A stretch of DNA of 64,000 nt from Rhodopseudomonas sp. (GTDB lineage Bacteria; Pseudomonadota; Alphaproteobacteria; Rhizobiales; Xanthobacteraceae): NCBI GenBank assembly GCA_016124795.1, contig WGNB01000003.1:62001-126000 (forward strand), in the 5' to 3' direction. The notes beneath the pieces are model-generated. The model did no database searches. It had not been told where the DNA came from and saw only the letters and a list, made by a program, of their open reading frames with translations. A program made the translations under genes and the position numbers. Shown piece by piece: positions 51,257 to 60,096 of this stretch; positions within the stretch are counted from its first letter, which is position 1; each line of letters starts with the position of its first letter.

Positions 51257-51745
51257 ATGAGCACCGCCAATAAGACAATCCACTTCACCTTGAACGGGCG
51301 CCCGGTGACCGCCGAGGTCGCGCCACACCACACGCTGGTCGAACTGTTGCAGAACCAGTTCAATCTCAACGGCGCCCGCGAGAGCTGCGCTCAGGGTCTG
51401 TGCGGCTGTTGCACGGTCTTGGTCGACGGGAAGAGCGTCTCGGGATGCCTATACCTCGCCTCCTTCGCCGATGGCACCGCCGTTGACACCATTGAGGGCG
51501 TGGCCGACGGCGTGGCGCTCGATCCGGTGCAGGAAGCCTTCATCGAAGCCGGCGCATTCCAGTGCGGCTTTTGCACCTCGGGCTTCATCCTGATGACCAA
51601 GCAACTGCTCGACGCCCACCCGGCGCCGGACGACGACCAGATCCGCCACTACCTCGCCGGCAATCTTTGCCGCTGCGCGACCTATCCGGAAATCATAAGG
51701 GCCGTAAAACTCGCGGCCACCAAACGCAAAACCGTTACCGCATAA
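51257..51745 (+). CDS. Molybdenum hydroxylase 2Fe-2S subunit (CoxS/CutS-like)
   Basis: 162 residues from the ATG at 51257, one base after the large-subunit stop. The first cluster is bound by CAQGLCGCC near residues 44-52 plus Cys in SGCLYLA, the second by QCGFC near 100 and LCRCA near 135, the standard two-cluster layout. With the FAD and Mo subunits it completes the enzyme. The gene order FAD-Mo-FeS is that of CO dehydrogenase-like operons, though the Mo subunit is not of that type. Confidence 0.92.
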   Translation: MSTANKTIHFTLNGRPVTAEVAPHHTLVELLQNQFNLNGARESCAQGLCGCCTVLVDGKSVSGCLYLASFADGTAVDTIEGVADGVALDPVQEAFIEAGAFQCGFCTSGFILMTKQLLDAHPAPDDDQIRHYLAGNLCRCATYPEIIRAVKLAATKRKTVTA

Positions 51746-51763
51746 ATTCAACAGGGGGATGAA

Positions 51764-53098
51764 ATGACCACGGCAACCACGCAATCCGATACCCCTTGGT
51801 ATCGATCACTATCGCGCACCCAATGGAACACGCTGACCGCTTCGAATCTGGGATGGCTGTTCGACGGCTTTGAAACTTACGCCCTGATCCTCACGGTCGG
51901 CCCGGCGCTGCGCAGCCTGCTCGACAAATCGGAATATGCCCAGATTCCGGCCTTCGCCGGTGCGGTGATTGCCATCACCCTGTTCGGCTGGGGCGTCGGC
52001 GGCATGATCGGCGGCGTGCTGGCCGATTATATTGGCCGCAAACGGATGATGATCTATGCGATCATCGCCTACTCGATCGCCACCGGCCTCAGCGCTTTCT
52101 CGTTCGACTGGATTTCGTTCGCCGTCCTGCGCTTCCTGGTCGGCGTCACGATCGGCTCGGAATGGGCGACCGGTTCGTCGATGATGGCCGAACTCTGGCC
52201 CGACAATGCTCGCGGCAAAGGCGCCGGCCTGATGCAAAGTGGCCTCGGCATCGGCTTTTTCATTGCCTCCTTCGCCTGGCTGTTCATCAGCGACTTTGGC
52301 CCGGATGCCTGGCGCTACATGTACATCCTTGGTGTCTTGCCCGCTTTGCTGACCTTGTGGATCCGCCGTTCAATCCCGGAGTCGCATCTTTGGGAAAAAT
52401 CGAATGAAAAGCGGCAAGCGGCCCTGGCCCATAAACGGGCCGGCAACACCCTGGATTCTTCGGACGAGAAGCTGGCGCGTTTCACGCTGGTCGACTTGTT
52501 TAGCGAGCCGACCATCCGTCGCCAGACCATTGTCGTCTTCCTGATGTCGCTCACCACCACCGTTGGATTCTGGGGCATCTCGACCTGGGTGCCGCCCTTC
52601 ATCGGCGGTCTGGCCGCGAAATCCGGCTTGGTGCCGGCGCAGTGGGCAAGCTACGCCGGCATGTCCTATACCGTCGGCTCGATCCTGGGTTATATCAGCC
52701 TCGGCTTCCTCGCCGACGCCTTCGGCCGCAAGCCGGTGACCCTGGCTTACATGGTGCTGGCGCTGGCCTTGACGCCGGTCCTATTCTTCTGGACCCATGA
52801 CTTGAGAATGTTGCTAGTGCTCGCGGGCGTGAACGCCTTCTTCAGCAACGGTCAGTATACGTGGATGCCCGTCTGGCTGCCGGAACTCTATCCGACCCGC
52901 ATGCGAGCGACCGCGCTGGCCTTCGCCTTCAACGCACCGCGCTTCATCGCTTTCCTCGGCCCGCTGCTTGCCGGTACGATGATCGTGAAGTTCGGCGGCT
53001 TCGGCCCGGCGGCAATGGTTCTGGCGACAATCTATGTCGTGGGTATCGTCTCGGTATTCTTCCTGCCGGAGACTCGCGGCAAGCCGCTGCCGGCCTGA
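51764..53098 (+). CDS. MFS transporter, aromatic acid/metabolite:H+ symporter type
   Basis: 444 residues, twelve hydrophobic segments. LFDGFETYALIL near residue 28 is the acidic helix 1 motif of the AAHS/MHS carriers, and GVLADYIGRKRMM near 88 and GFLADAFGRKPV near 320 are the duplicated loop motifs. It follows the molybdenum hydroxylase genes by 18 bases and should import their substrate, for example an aromatic or heteroaromatic acid. A GGGGG ribosome site precedes the ATG. Confidence 0.9.
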   Translation: MTTATTQSDTPWYRSLSRTQWNTLTASNLGWLFDGFETYALILTVGPALRSLLDKSEYAQIPAFAGAVIAITLFGWGVGGMIGGVLADYIGRKRMMIYAIIAYSIATGLSAFSFDWISFAVLRFLVGVTIGSEWATGSSMMAELWPDNARGKGAGLMQSGLGIGFFIASFAWLFISDFGPDAWRYMYILGVLPALLTLWIRRSIPESHLWEKSNEKRQAALAHKRAGNTLDSSDEKLARFTLVDLFSEPTIRRQTIVVFLMSLTTTVGFWGISTWVPPFIGGLAAKSGLVPAQWASYAGMSYTVGSILGYISLGFLADAFGRKPVTLAYMVLALALTPVLFFWTHDLRMLLVLAGVNAFFSNGQYTWMPVWLPELYPTRMRATALAFAFNAPRFIAFLGPLLAGTMIVKFGGFGPAAMVLATIYVVGIVSVFFLPETRGKPLPA

Positions 53099-53135
53099 TC
53101 GCTATAAGCCACTTCAGCACACAATCGGCCGCGCG

Positions 53136-53618
53136 CTAATCCTCGAAACGGATCGGCGCGCGGCTGAATTCGTTATTATGATCGACGAGACGCTCCAGCA
53201 GCGTCATGAACGTGTGACGCTCTTCGTCGCTGAGCACTTCCAGCAGCCGGCGTTGAGCGCGTCGGGCCTTGGCCTCGAAGGCCTTCATCAGCTTGCGGCC
53301 GGCCGGCGCAATGTGCACCGCTTTCTTGCGGCGATCCTTTTCATTGATGGTTTGTTTCAGCAGCCCCCGACGCGTCAACCGGTCGACCACGTTGGCGACA
53401 TTCGATCGGTCAAGCCCGAGTTCATCGGCGATTTCCACATGGCCGATACCTGATGACGCGCTCACCAGTGTAAGAATGCCCCACTGAATTGGCGTCACCT
53501 GCTCGGCCGCGCATTCCTTCAAAAAGATCGCCATATGAATCTGGTGAAGGCGTCGAACCAGAAAACCCGGCCTCGACCAGATCACACGCGCCTTCTTCAT
53601 AATTCCAAATCCCCGCAT
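53136..53618 (-). CDS. MarR-family transcriptional regulator
   Basis: 160 residues from the ATG at 53618 (ATG 53600 is also possible). The winged helix-turn-helix covers TPIQWGILTLVSASSG and DELGLDRSNVANVVDRLTRRGL, then the wing ERDRRKKAVHIA-like stretch NEKDRRKKAVHIAP. MarR proteins often sense aromatic compounds. It is convergent with the MFS gene, 37 bases apart, and is the nearest regulator for the molybdenum hydroxylase operon. Confidence 0.88.
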   Translation of the reverse strand: MRGFGIMKKARVIWSRPGFLVRRLHQIHMAIFLKECAAEQVTPIQWGILTLVSASSGIGHVEIADELGLDRSNVANVVDRLTRRGLLKQTINEKDRRKKAVHIAPAGRKLMKAFEAKARRAQRRLLEVLSDEERHTFMTLLERLVDHNNEFSRAPIRFED

Positions 53619-53798
53619 TCGCCCGATACCGGCGCTCAAGCATGACCGGCATCTCAACAGATATAGCTAAAGCCACTTGTTTGGCCGGCACGAAGCTCGC
53701 AACCGGCATCCCGTGGCAATACCATTAGATACCCGACCATGGCGCGGCAATGGCTTTTTGCAATTTCAAGTCGGGTGCCCGTTTAAGGAGTTCGGGTC

Positions 53799-53879
53799 AT
53801 GGGCCGAGGCCGCAAGCCACGAGCGGTGCCGGACAACCGCCCTGACCGATCCGGCGGCCTGACCGAATGTGCATTATGA
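53799..53879 (+). CDS. Very short possible frame or gene remnant
   Basis: ATG at 53799 with TAAGGAG eight bases upstream begins MGRGRKPRAVPDNRP and ends at TGA 53877-53879, 26 residues. The good ribosome site and basic start (similar in style to phage terminase small subunits) are suggestive, but it is too short to support alone and may be a decayed remnant. Confidence 0.2.
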   Translation: MGRGRKPRAVPDNRPDRSGGLTECAL

Positions 53880-53908
53880 CTTGCTCCAGCGGAGCTATGG
53901 AAATTGTC

Positions 53909-53927
53909 CGGCGGCTCCCAGCCGCCG
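53909..53927. terminator. Hairpin downstream of the polyamine-type ABC operon
   Basis: CGGCGGCT at 53909-53916 and AGCCGCCG at 53920-53927 form a perfect 8-bp stem with a 3-base loop, about 130 bases beyond the ATPase stop (54056) on the minus strand. There is no T run, so a terminator role is uncertain. Confidence 0.35.
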
Positions 53928-54055
53928 CTTACCAGCGAATGGCGTCAGTCAGCCACTTCGGCATATCGATAACGCAACCTCGGCGCGGCCACGTCGCGAA
54001 AATGCGCGCCCCCACCGGCGACGCAATATCTGCGCCCGCAGGGCACGGCGGCACC

Positions 54056-55204
54056 CTAAGATTCAACGGCTGGGAAGGCCGTCGCATCGTGCCCGCCGAT
54101 CGCGAGCCCAATCGTAGCGCCCGCGCCCGGTACACGGTCGTGACTTGGAAGCCGCATCAGAATGCGGGTCGAGGCGGCGGCCGGCGCGTCGATATAAAGA
54201 TCGACGTGGTCCCCTTGGTATACAGTCGTCGCGACCTGGCCCTCGAGCGCCACATCGCCGGACGCCAGGCACAACTGTTCGGGTCGAACGAAAAGATCGA
54301 CGGTAATCCCGGGGGATTGCCCCGCCAACGGTCCGGCCGGCACCGTGATCGACGCCGCACCAACCTGCACCACAGCCTCACTCTTCTCAATCCGCTCCAG
54401 CCGCGCCCTCAGCACACTGACTTCGCCAATAAACGACGCGATAAACCGGTTGGCCGGCCGCCGATAGATCTCCTGTGGCGTGCCGATCTGACGGATCTTG
54501 CCCTCCGAAACGACCGCAATCCGGTCGGAGAGGCTGAGCGCTTCACTCTGGTCGTGGGTGACGAAAATTGTGGTCACGCCCAGCTTGCGCTGTATCTCCT
54601 TGACCTCGATCTGCATGGCACTGCGTAGATTCTTGTCGAGGGCCGAAAACGGCTCATCCAACAGCAGAACCTTGGGCCGAATCACCAGCGCACGCGCCAA
54701 AGCCACGCGCTGCTGCTGACCGCCCGACAACTGACCCGGTTTGCGATCTTCCAGCCCGGCCAGCTTCATCATCGCCAGAATTTCCGTGACCCGCTCGGCG
54801 ATCTCCCGCTGCGCCACACCACGCGCCTTCAGACCGTAACCGACATTGCTGGCGACCGTCATATGCGGAAACAACGCATAATTCTGGAAGACAATGCCGA
54901 TCTCGCGCTCATAGGTCGGAACATCGGTGACCAGCGCGCCATCGATGAACACCTCGCCATTATCCGGAAACAGGAAGCCGGCTACCAGATTGAGCATGGT
55001 CGTCTTGCCGCAGCCGGACGGCCCCAGCAACGTCAAAAATTCGCCGCGCCGCACCTGAAGCCAGGCATCATTCAACGCAACCGTATTGCCAAACCGCTTG
55101 GTCACGCCATCTAGCCGAACAGCGAGGTCCTGCGCTCTAGCGGCCGCAGCCAGATCAGGCGCCGCCCCAACCTTAGTCTCGGCGTCAACGGGTATGCTCG
55201 ACAT
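54056..55204 (-). CDS. potA: Spermidine/putrescine-type ABC transporter ATP-binding protein (PotA family)
   Basis: 382 residues. Walker A GPSGCGKTT near residue 58, signature LSGGQQQRV, Walker B VLLLDEPFSALD and switch His in FVTHDQSE, then a C-terminal TOBE domain (about 290-375) typical of PotA/FbpC/MalK. It overlaps the previous permease gene by 20 bases. The ligand of such systems may be polyamines, opines, thiamine or 2-aminoethylphosphonate, so the pot name is only a family name. Confidence 0.9.
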   Translation of the reverse strand: MSSIPVDAETKVGAAPDLAAAARAQDLAVRLDGVTKRFGNTVALNDAWLQVRRGEFLTLLGPSGCGKTTMLNLVAGFLFPDNGEVFIDGALVTDVPTYEREIGIVFQNYALFPHMTVASNVGYGLKARGVAQREIAERVTEILAMMKLAGLEDRKPGQLSGGQQQRVALARALVIRPKVLLLDEPFSALDKNLRSAMQIEVKEIQRKLGVTTIFVTHDQSEALSLSDRIAVVSEGKIRQIGTPQEIYRRPANRFIASFIGEVSVLRARLERIEKSEAVVQVGAASITVPAGPLAGQSPGITVDLFVRPEQLCLASGDVALEGQVATTVYQGDHVDLYIDAPAAASTRILMRLPSHDRVPGAGATIGLAIGGHDATAFPAVES

Positions 55205-56003
55205 TCAAAACCTTTCCTAACCCCAGGTACCGATTGGCAACCGCCAACAAAGTCGCCGTCGCGACGATATACAGAACCGACAAGGCCGCCATTGTCGGAT
55301 CGGCATATTCCCGCACGTAGTTGTACATCGCCACTGGCAGCGTCTGAGTCTGCTGGCTGGTGACAAACAGCGACGCCGTGAACTCGTTAAACGACAAAAT
55401 CGCCGCGAATAGCCAACCGCTAAACAGACCGGGCAGCAGCAATGGCGCCGTCACGGTCAGCAGCACACGACCGGGTCGCGCACCCAGGCTCGCCGCCGCC
55501 AATTCGAGCTTCGGATTGAGATTACTCAATGAAATCTGCACGCTGCGCAGAACAAATGGCAGGACCAAAACAACGTGCGCCAGAATGACAACGCCGTAAC
55601 CACGGCTCATGTCGATCTGCGCAGCGAGAATGAGAAATCCCAAGCCGACCGTGAAATGCGGCACCACCAGCGGCGCCAGCAGCAGCCCTTCCACGACCCG
55701 TTTGGCATTGAAGGTATAACGGTCTAGCACGAAGGCGAAGGCAGCACCGGTTACCAAGGCAATTGACGAAGCCGCGACCGTCACCAGCAAGCCGTTCCGG
55801 AACCCCACCTGGAAGTCCTCATAAGTGAAGACATTCACAAACCAGCGCAACGACAGCTGCTGCGGCGGGAACGACAGCAGCGCTTTCGCATTGAAAGCCG
55901 CGATACCGACGACCACGGCCGGCAAGATCATGAAACCAAGCACCGCAACGACGACAAGACGGCCACACCAGAAGAGCAAGCGGCCAGAGCGAGGCTGCGC
56001 CAT
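55185..56003 (-). CDS. potC: Spermidine/putrescine-type ABC transporter permease (PotC family)
   Basis: 272 residues with six hydrophobic segments. The EAA-type coupling loop is ELAAASLGARPGRVLLTVTAP near residues 155-175. It is 2 bases from the other permease gene. It is the standard second membrane subunit of this transporter class. Confidence 0.9.
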   Translation of the reverse strand: MAQPRSGRLLFWCGRLVVVAVLGFMILPAVVVGIAAFNAKALLSFPPQQLSLRWFVNVFTYEDFQVGFRNGLLVTVAASSIALVTGAAFAFVLDRYTFNAKRVVEGLLLAPLVVPHFTVGLGFLILAAQIDMSRGYGVVILAHVVLVLPFVLRSVQISLSNLNPKLELAAASLGARPGRVLLTVTAPLLLPGLFSGWLFAAILSFNEFTASLFVTSQQTQTLPVAMYNYVREYADPTMAALSVLYIVATATLLAVANRYLGLGKVLNVEHTR

Positions 56004-56005
56004 CG

Positions 56006-56860
56006 TCAGGGCCCAACCTTCTCGAGCGGACGCAGCGCAAGGCGCAAGACGGCAATCGATGCAAAGGTCAGCGCCAGACCGGCAACTGACAGGCTCGCCG
56101 CAAACGGAAAATTGAAATTCCCGAATCCGAGCTGATAGACCAGATTGGATATCATATTGACCTTGCCGCCGCCGATCAGTTGCGGCGTCGCGAAAGCGCT
56201 GAATGTCCAGGCAAAAGCCGTGGCCAGACCGGCAACAATGCCAGGCCCCGACAGCGGCAACGTCACGGTGAAAAAGACGCGAACCGGGCGGGCACCGAGA
56301 CTCTCCGCCGCCTTTTCGTAAGCCGTGTCGATGTGGGCAATCGCCGCGGCCAGCATAATGGTCACTACCGGCAAGGTCACATGCACCAGAACAATCGTTA
56401 CGCCGGTCAACGTAAAGAGAATGCGCAACGGCTGCGCAATCACTTGGAAATCGAGCAAAAGAGAGTTGATGAATCCGTTATTGCCGAGAACGACGACCCA
56501 GGAATAGGTCCGCACCACCTCACCAAGAAACAATGGCGTGACTGTAATGATGAGGATAGCCGATTTGACGGCAACACGACGCGACCGCACCAGCGCATAT
56601 GCCAGCGGATAACCCAGCACAAGACTGAACACCGCGGTGAGCACGCATAGCCACAGCGTATCGAGAAATACCCGCGCATAGAGCGGATGCAGCATGGCGG
56701 TGAAATTGCGGAATGTGAAGCCACCGACATCCAGCGACCCAGGAATCTGTAACCGGACGCTGAATTGCAGCACCATCACCATGGCGCCGGCGAACAACAG
56801 CGCCACCAGCACACCCGGCGTCGCGAACAGACCGAAAAACGGCCGGCGCTGCGTCTTCAT
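56006..56860 (-). CDS. potB: Spermidine/putrescine-type ABC transporter permease (PotB family)
   Basis: 284 residues with six hydrophobic segments and the coupling loop EKAAESLGARPVRVFFTVTLP. The first membrane subunit, separated from the binding-protein gene by 88 bases that contain a stem-loop. Confidence 0.9.
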   Translation of the reverse strand: MKTQRRPFFGLFATPGVLVALLFAGAMVMVLQFSVRLQIPGSLDVGGFTFRNFTAMLHPLYARVFLDTLWLCVLTAVFSLVLGYPLAYALVRSRRVAVKSAILIITVTPLFLGEVVRTYSWVVVLGNNGFINSLLLDFQVIAQPLRILFTLTGVTIVLVHVTLPVVTIMLAAAIAHIDTAYEKAAESLGARPVRVFFTVTLPLSGPGIVAGLATAFAWTFSAFATPQLIGGGKVNMISNLVYQLGFGNFNFPFAASLSVAGLALTFASIAVLRLALRPLEKVGP

Positions 56861-56907
56861 TGTTTGAACCTGCCTTCAGTAACCACTATGTTTCGACCGA
56901 TGGTAAC

Positions 56908-56941
56908 GGCTCCGGACCGGGCGAAACGTCGGCCCGGAGCC
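56908..56941 (-). other. Intercistronic stem-loop after the binding-protein gene
   Basis: GGCTCCGG at 56908-56915 pairs with CCGGAGCC at 56934-56941 (8 bp), and after one mismatch 3-4 further pairs extend the stem. It begins 7 bases after the stop codon at 56949 and ends 47 bases before the potB start. No U run is present. Confidence 0.6.
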
Positions 56942-56948
56942 GGCGCCA

Positions 56949-57974
56949 TCAGTTGATGACGTTTTCGGTAAACCACTTGCGCCACTCGGCGGTCTTTTCC
57001 GCCCGCAGCTTGTTGTCGATCACCAGAGACTGCTTGTCCCATTGATCCGCCGTGGTGAATACGCCTGGCAGCTTGGCGACAGCCGGATCGAGCTTGGCAT
57101 TGTCGATGACAGGGCTACCCTTCTTCTTGTCCGCGATCTGCGCCTGGACCTCGGGATCGAGCAACGCGTTGATAAATTTGTATGCGAGATCGGTGTGCTT
57201 GCTGCCCTTCATGATACCGACGGTATCGACACCAAGCACCGCGCCCTCCTTCGGGATCGCAACATCCACATTCACGCCCTGGCTCTTGATGTAATAGGCA
57301 TTCATCGACAGCATGACCTGAACCGGCGCTTCGCCGGTCTGCATCAACTGCTGCGATTGGGCGTCATTGGAATAGAACGCACGAAAGTTCGGCTTGAGCG
57401 CCTTGAGCTTGGCTTCACCCTTTTCCCAGTGCGCCGGATCGCCGCCCTCGAGCTTGGCCGCGACCGCGATCAAGTGGCTGGCGTCGAAATCCGGCGCCGA
57501 GATCTTGCCTTTCAGTTTCGGATCCCACAAATCCTGCCAGCTCGAAAACGTCATTCCGGCCGGAACCAGATCCGGGCGATAGACGATGGTGTAGACGTAA
57601 GCCCAACTTCCAACGTGATAGGGACTGATCCTGGCCTGCTTGACCAGATGAGACGCGTTGGGAATCTTGGAGAGATCGAGCGTCTCATACAGGCCGTCAT
57701 TGGCGTAAAGCCAGCCGACATGCGCGGTCGTAAAGGTGATATCGCTTTCCGGCGACGCCTTGGCCAATTTGGCCTTGGTCAGTCGGTCGATAGTGCCGCC
57801 GGTAATGAACTCGACCGGAACACCGGTCTCGGCGGTGAATTTCTTGGCCGCGGTCTGGGCAATCAATTCCTTCCAGCTACCGCCCCAGCTCGAAATCACC
57901 AGCTTGTCGGCGGCCAGCGCCGGCACGCTCCATAGCGTCGACAACACCGCCAAGGACGCAACTATGCGTTTCAT
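56949..57974 (-). CDS. potD: ABC transporter substrate-binding protein (PotD/spermidine-putrescine type)
   Basis: 341 residues from the ATG at 57974, preceded by GGGAG nine bases upstream. The signal peptide is MKRIVASLAVLSTLWSVPALAAD (shown in part here by its ends), cleaved near ALAAD. The mature protein has LVISSWGGSWKELI and a FITGGTIDRLTKAKLAKA segment, matching type II binding proteins of the polyamine/thiamine/opine group. First gene of the operon, with the highest likely expression. Confidence 0.88.
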   Translation of the reverse strand: MKRIVASLAVLSTLWSVPALAADKLVISSWGGSWKELIAQTAAKKFTAETGVPVEFITGGTIDRLTKAKLAKASPESDITFTTAHVGWLYANDGLYETLDLSKIPNASHLVKQARISPYHVGSWAYVYTIVYRPDLVPAGMTFSSWQDLWDPKLKGKISAPDFDASHLIAVAAKLEGGDPAHWEKGEAKLKALKPNFRAFYSNDAQSQQLMQTGEAPVQVMLSMNAYYIKSQGVNVDVAIPKEGAVLGVDTVGIMKGSKHTDLAYKFINALLDPEVQAQIADKKKGSPVIDNAKLDPAVAKLPGVFTTADQWDKQSLVIDNKLRAEKTAEWRKWFTENVIN

Positions 57975-58367
57975 CTTCAGTACTCCCGTTTTGTGCCCAT
58001 CCGGGGCAATCAATCAGGACGCCACATGACGTCATTTCAGCGCGACGGTCCCGCCGCCGCACGGCCGGACTGACCCACCGCCAGTCCGCGAAGGCACATC
58101 CCTGGACCACCCACCTTTATCCACGGTCTTGCTCCGAAGACCTTGTTGCAACCTTGCGTCACGCCCCGGCGCATGACGCCCTCAACCAACATCGTTGTCG
58201 ATCACCGACGGAAGCAAATCGCGCGCCACGCCGATGTGATAACGACGGCATTACCGATCAGGCCGATCGATCGCCACGCCGGCCGAAGTTCAAACAACGC
58301 ACCATTCACGCGACTGAGTCCTGACTTCGGCAAGATGCCTCGCTCGGCGTCATTCTTCGTTTTCCAT
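57975..58367. other. Gap upstream of the polyamine-type operon
   Basis: 393 bases with no supported gene. ATGACGTCAT at 58026-58035 is a perfect 10-base palindrome 51 bases upstream of the potD start and could be an operator. No clear terminator is seen for the dehydrogenase gene that ends at 58368. Confidence 0.45.
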
Positions 58368-59303
58368 CTAGTAGCCGCGCGCCGGATCGGTGCGGTGAAG
58401 CGGCGGCTGCCCGACCCGCACGCGGCGAATGCTCTCAGCGACATCGCGCGCCGCCGCTTCAGGTACGGTGATACTGGCAAGATGCGGCGTGATGAGAACG
58501 TTCTCCATGCCCCACAACACATGGTCGCGCGGCAGCGGTTCGACCGCAAAGACATCGAGCGTCGCCCCGCCGAGCCGACCGCTACGCAGGCCGTCGATCA
58601 TCGCCGTTTCGTCCACCACGGCGCCGCGCGATACGTTGATCAGCTTGGCCCCCGCGGGCAACAGCGCAAGTTCGCGCGCGCCGAGCAAACCATCGGTTTC
58701 CGGCGTCAAGGGCAACATCACGACGATAATTTCATTGTCCGCGAGAAAGCCGTCCAACGCCGCGCGCCCGCTGACGCAGGCGACACCGGGCAAATCCTTC
58801 GGCGAGCGCGCCCAGCCGCGCACGTCGAAACCGGCGCGCGCCAAAGCCAACGCCGCCGGCGCTCCCAGTTCGCCGAGACCCAGCACGCCGACCTTGACCG
58901 CCGACAAGGCGCGCGGATGGATATAGCGCCATTCGTGGCGGCGCTGCGCCTGCTCGAATGCCGGTATATCGCGCGCATAACGGATAACGGCGAACAGGAC
59001 ATAACTCGCCATCAGCGCGACCATCCCCGGGTCCGACAGACGCGAGATCGGAACGGGCGGCAGATCGTCACGCCCCACCAGCGAGTCGATGCCGGCGCCG
59101 AGGTTGGTAACCAGCTTGAGATTGCGGAACCCCGCAAAGAACCCCTGCGGCGGCTTCCAGACCAACGCATAGTTGACGGCTTCCGGGTCGCCGATATCCG
59201 GATGAATCCGCACATCGAGGTCCGGCAACTCCGCCTGCAAGGCAGAACGCCACGCGATGGGGTCGTCGAATGCGCTGTAGAACAACAGCGTGTCACGCAT
59301 CAT
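58368..59303 (-). CDS. D-2-hydroxyacid dehydrogenase (glyoxylate/hydroxypyruvate reductase GhrA-like)
   Basis: 311 residues. The NAD(P)-binding motif GLGELGAPAALALARAG lies near residue 140, the conserved Arg in NVSRGAVVDE near 225 and the catalytic His in ITPHLAS near 280. It reduces a 2-oxo acid to a D-hydroxy acid, or the reverse. It follows a class II aldolase gene by 12 bases, so it may act on the aldolase substrate or product. Confidence 0.9.
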   Translation of the reverse strand: MMRDTLLFYSAFDDPIAWRSALQAELPDLDVRIHPDIGDPEAVNYALVWKPPQGFFAGFRNLKLVTNLGAGIDSLVGRDDLPPVPISRLSDPGMVALMASYVLFAVIRYARDIPAFEQAQRRHEWRYIHPRALSAVKVGVLGLGELGAPAALALARAGFDVRGWARSPKDLPGVACVSGRAALDGFLADNEIIVVMLPLTPETDGLLGARELALLPAGAKLINVSRGAVVDETAMIDGLRSGRLGGATLDVFAVEPLPRDHVLWGMENVLITPHLASITVPEAAARDVAESIRRVRVGQPPLHRTDPARGY

Positions 59304-59315
59304 CGCTCACTCGAT

Positions 59316-60077
59316 TCAAGCATCGTAGCCGGGATTCCTGCTATCGAGACGACGCATCATCGCGGCCAGGTGAACGTCAGCGGCCATTTCCCGTTCATCG
59401 ACCATCTGGCGGGCGGCCCGTTCAATCACTTCCTCGGATATCATTCGCAGTGGCCGGTTAGCGGACATGGCGAGCCATTGGTCACGCGCCGCGACTTCAA
59501 TGTAATGCAAATCATACATGCAGCGCGCGACATCCTCGCCAATCACCATGACGCCATGGTTGGCCATCAGCAAAACATCCTTTTCCTGAAACGCCGCGAC
59601 GATACGGTCGCCTTCGGCGGCGTCGAGCGCAAGTCCGCCATAGCTTTCGAGCGTCGCAAAGCGCCGCACGAAGCGCATCGAGCTCTGGTTGATCGGAAGG
59701 ATCCCCATCTCGGTGAGACAGGTCAACGCTGTCGCATAGGGCATATGGGTGTGCATAACGCAGCGAGCACGTGGCACCGCGCGGTGAACCCGGGAATGAA
59801 TATGAAACGCGGTCGGCTCCCAGATACCCTCTCCGGCGACGATGTTGCCCTCGAGATCCACCTTGATCAGACCGGACGCCGTCACCTCGTCGAACAAAGG
59901 GCCAAACGGCTTCAACAGAAAGCGGCCCTCTTCGCCCGGCACCGCGAGCGAGAAATGGTTGAAAACGCCGTCGTCCATGCCCTCCAGGGCCGCGATGCGA
60001 TAGGCGGCAGCAAGTTCGATCCGGGCGCGCCGTTCGGTCGCCGACCAACCCGAGGCTATCGTTTTCAAGGCAGTCAT
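59316..60077 (-). CDS. Class II aldolase/adducin family protein
   Basis: 253 residues from the ATG at 60077; the longer open frame upstream overlaps the amidase gene. Metal-site motif HTHMPYATAL (H-x-H) lies near residue 105, with the third His in ANHGVMVIG and the YDLHYIEVAARDQ C-terminal helix. Family members cleave sugar phosphates or decarboxylate hydroxy acids (for example 3-oxo-tetronate 4-phosphate decarboxylase). It lies between amidase and dehydrogenase genes. Confidence 0.87.
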   Translation of the reverse strand: MTALKTIASGWSATERRARIELAAAYRIAALEGMDDGVFNHFSLAVPGEEGRFLLKPFGPLFDEVTASGLIKVDLEGNIVAGEGIWEPTAFHIHSRVHRAVPRARCVMHTHMPYATALTCLTEMGILPINQSSMRFVRRFATLESYGGLALDAAEGDRIVAAFQEKDVLLMANHGVMVIGEDVARCMYDLHYIEVAARDQWLAMSANRPLRMISEEVIERAARQMVDEREMAADVHLAAMMRRLDSRNPGYDA

Positions 60078-60096
60078 TGTCGGTCCCCTTTCGCGA

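Larger units (their letters stand above)
53619..54055. other. Intergenic region with little recognisable content
   Basis: 437 bases between the MarR start and the end of the polyamine-type transporter operon. It holds a hairpin (53909-53927) and a 26-codon frame (53799-53879), listed separately. TATAGCTAAAG at 53662-53672 resembles TATGGCTAAAG at 46737-46747 upstream of the hydroxylase operon and could be a shared MarR site. No other gene or RNA is seen. Confidence 0.5.

Noticed and set aside
47637-51745. True carbon monoxide dehydrogenase
   Set aside because: The large subunit lacks the AYxCSFR motif of form I enzymes.
54056-57974. Assignment to polyamine uptake specifically
   Set aside because: The family also carries opines, thiamine and phosphonates; there is no enzyme gene in the operon to decide.
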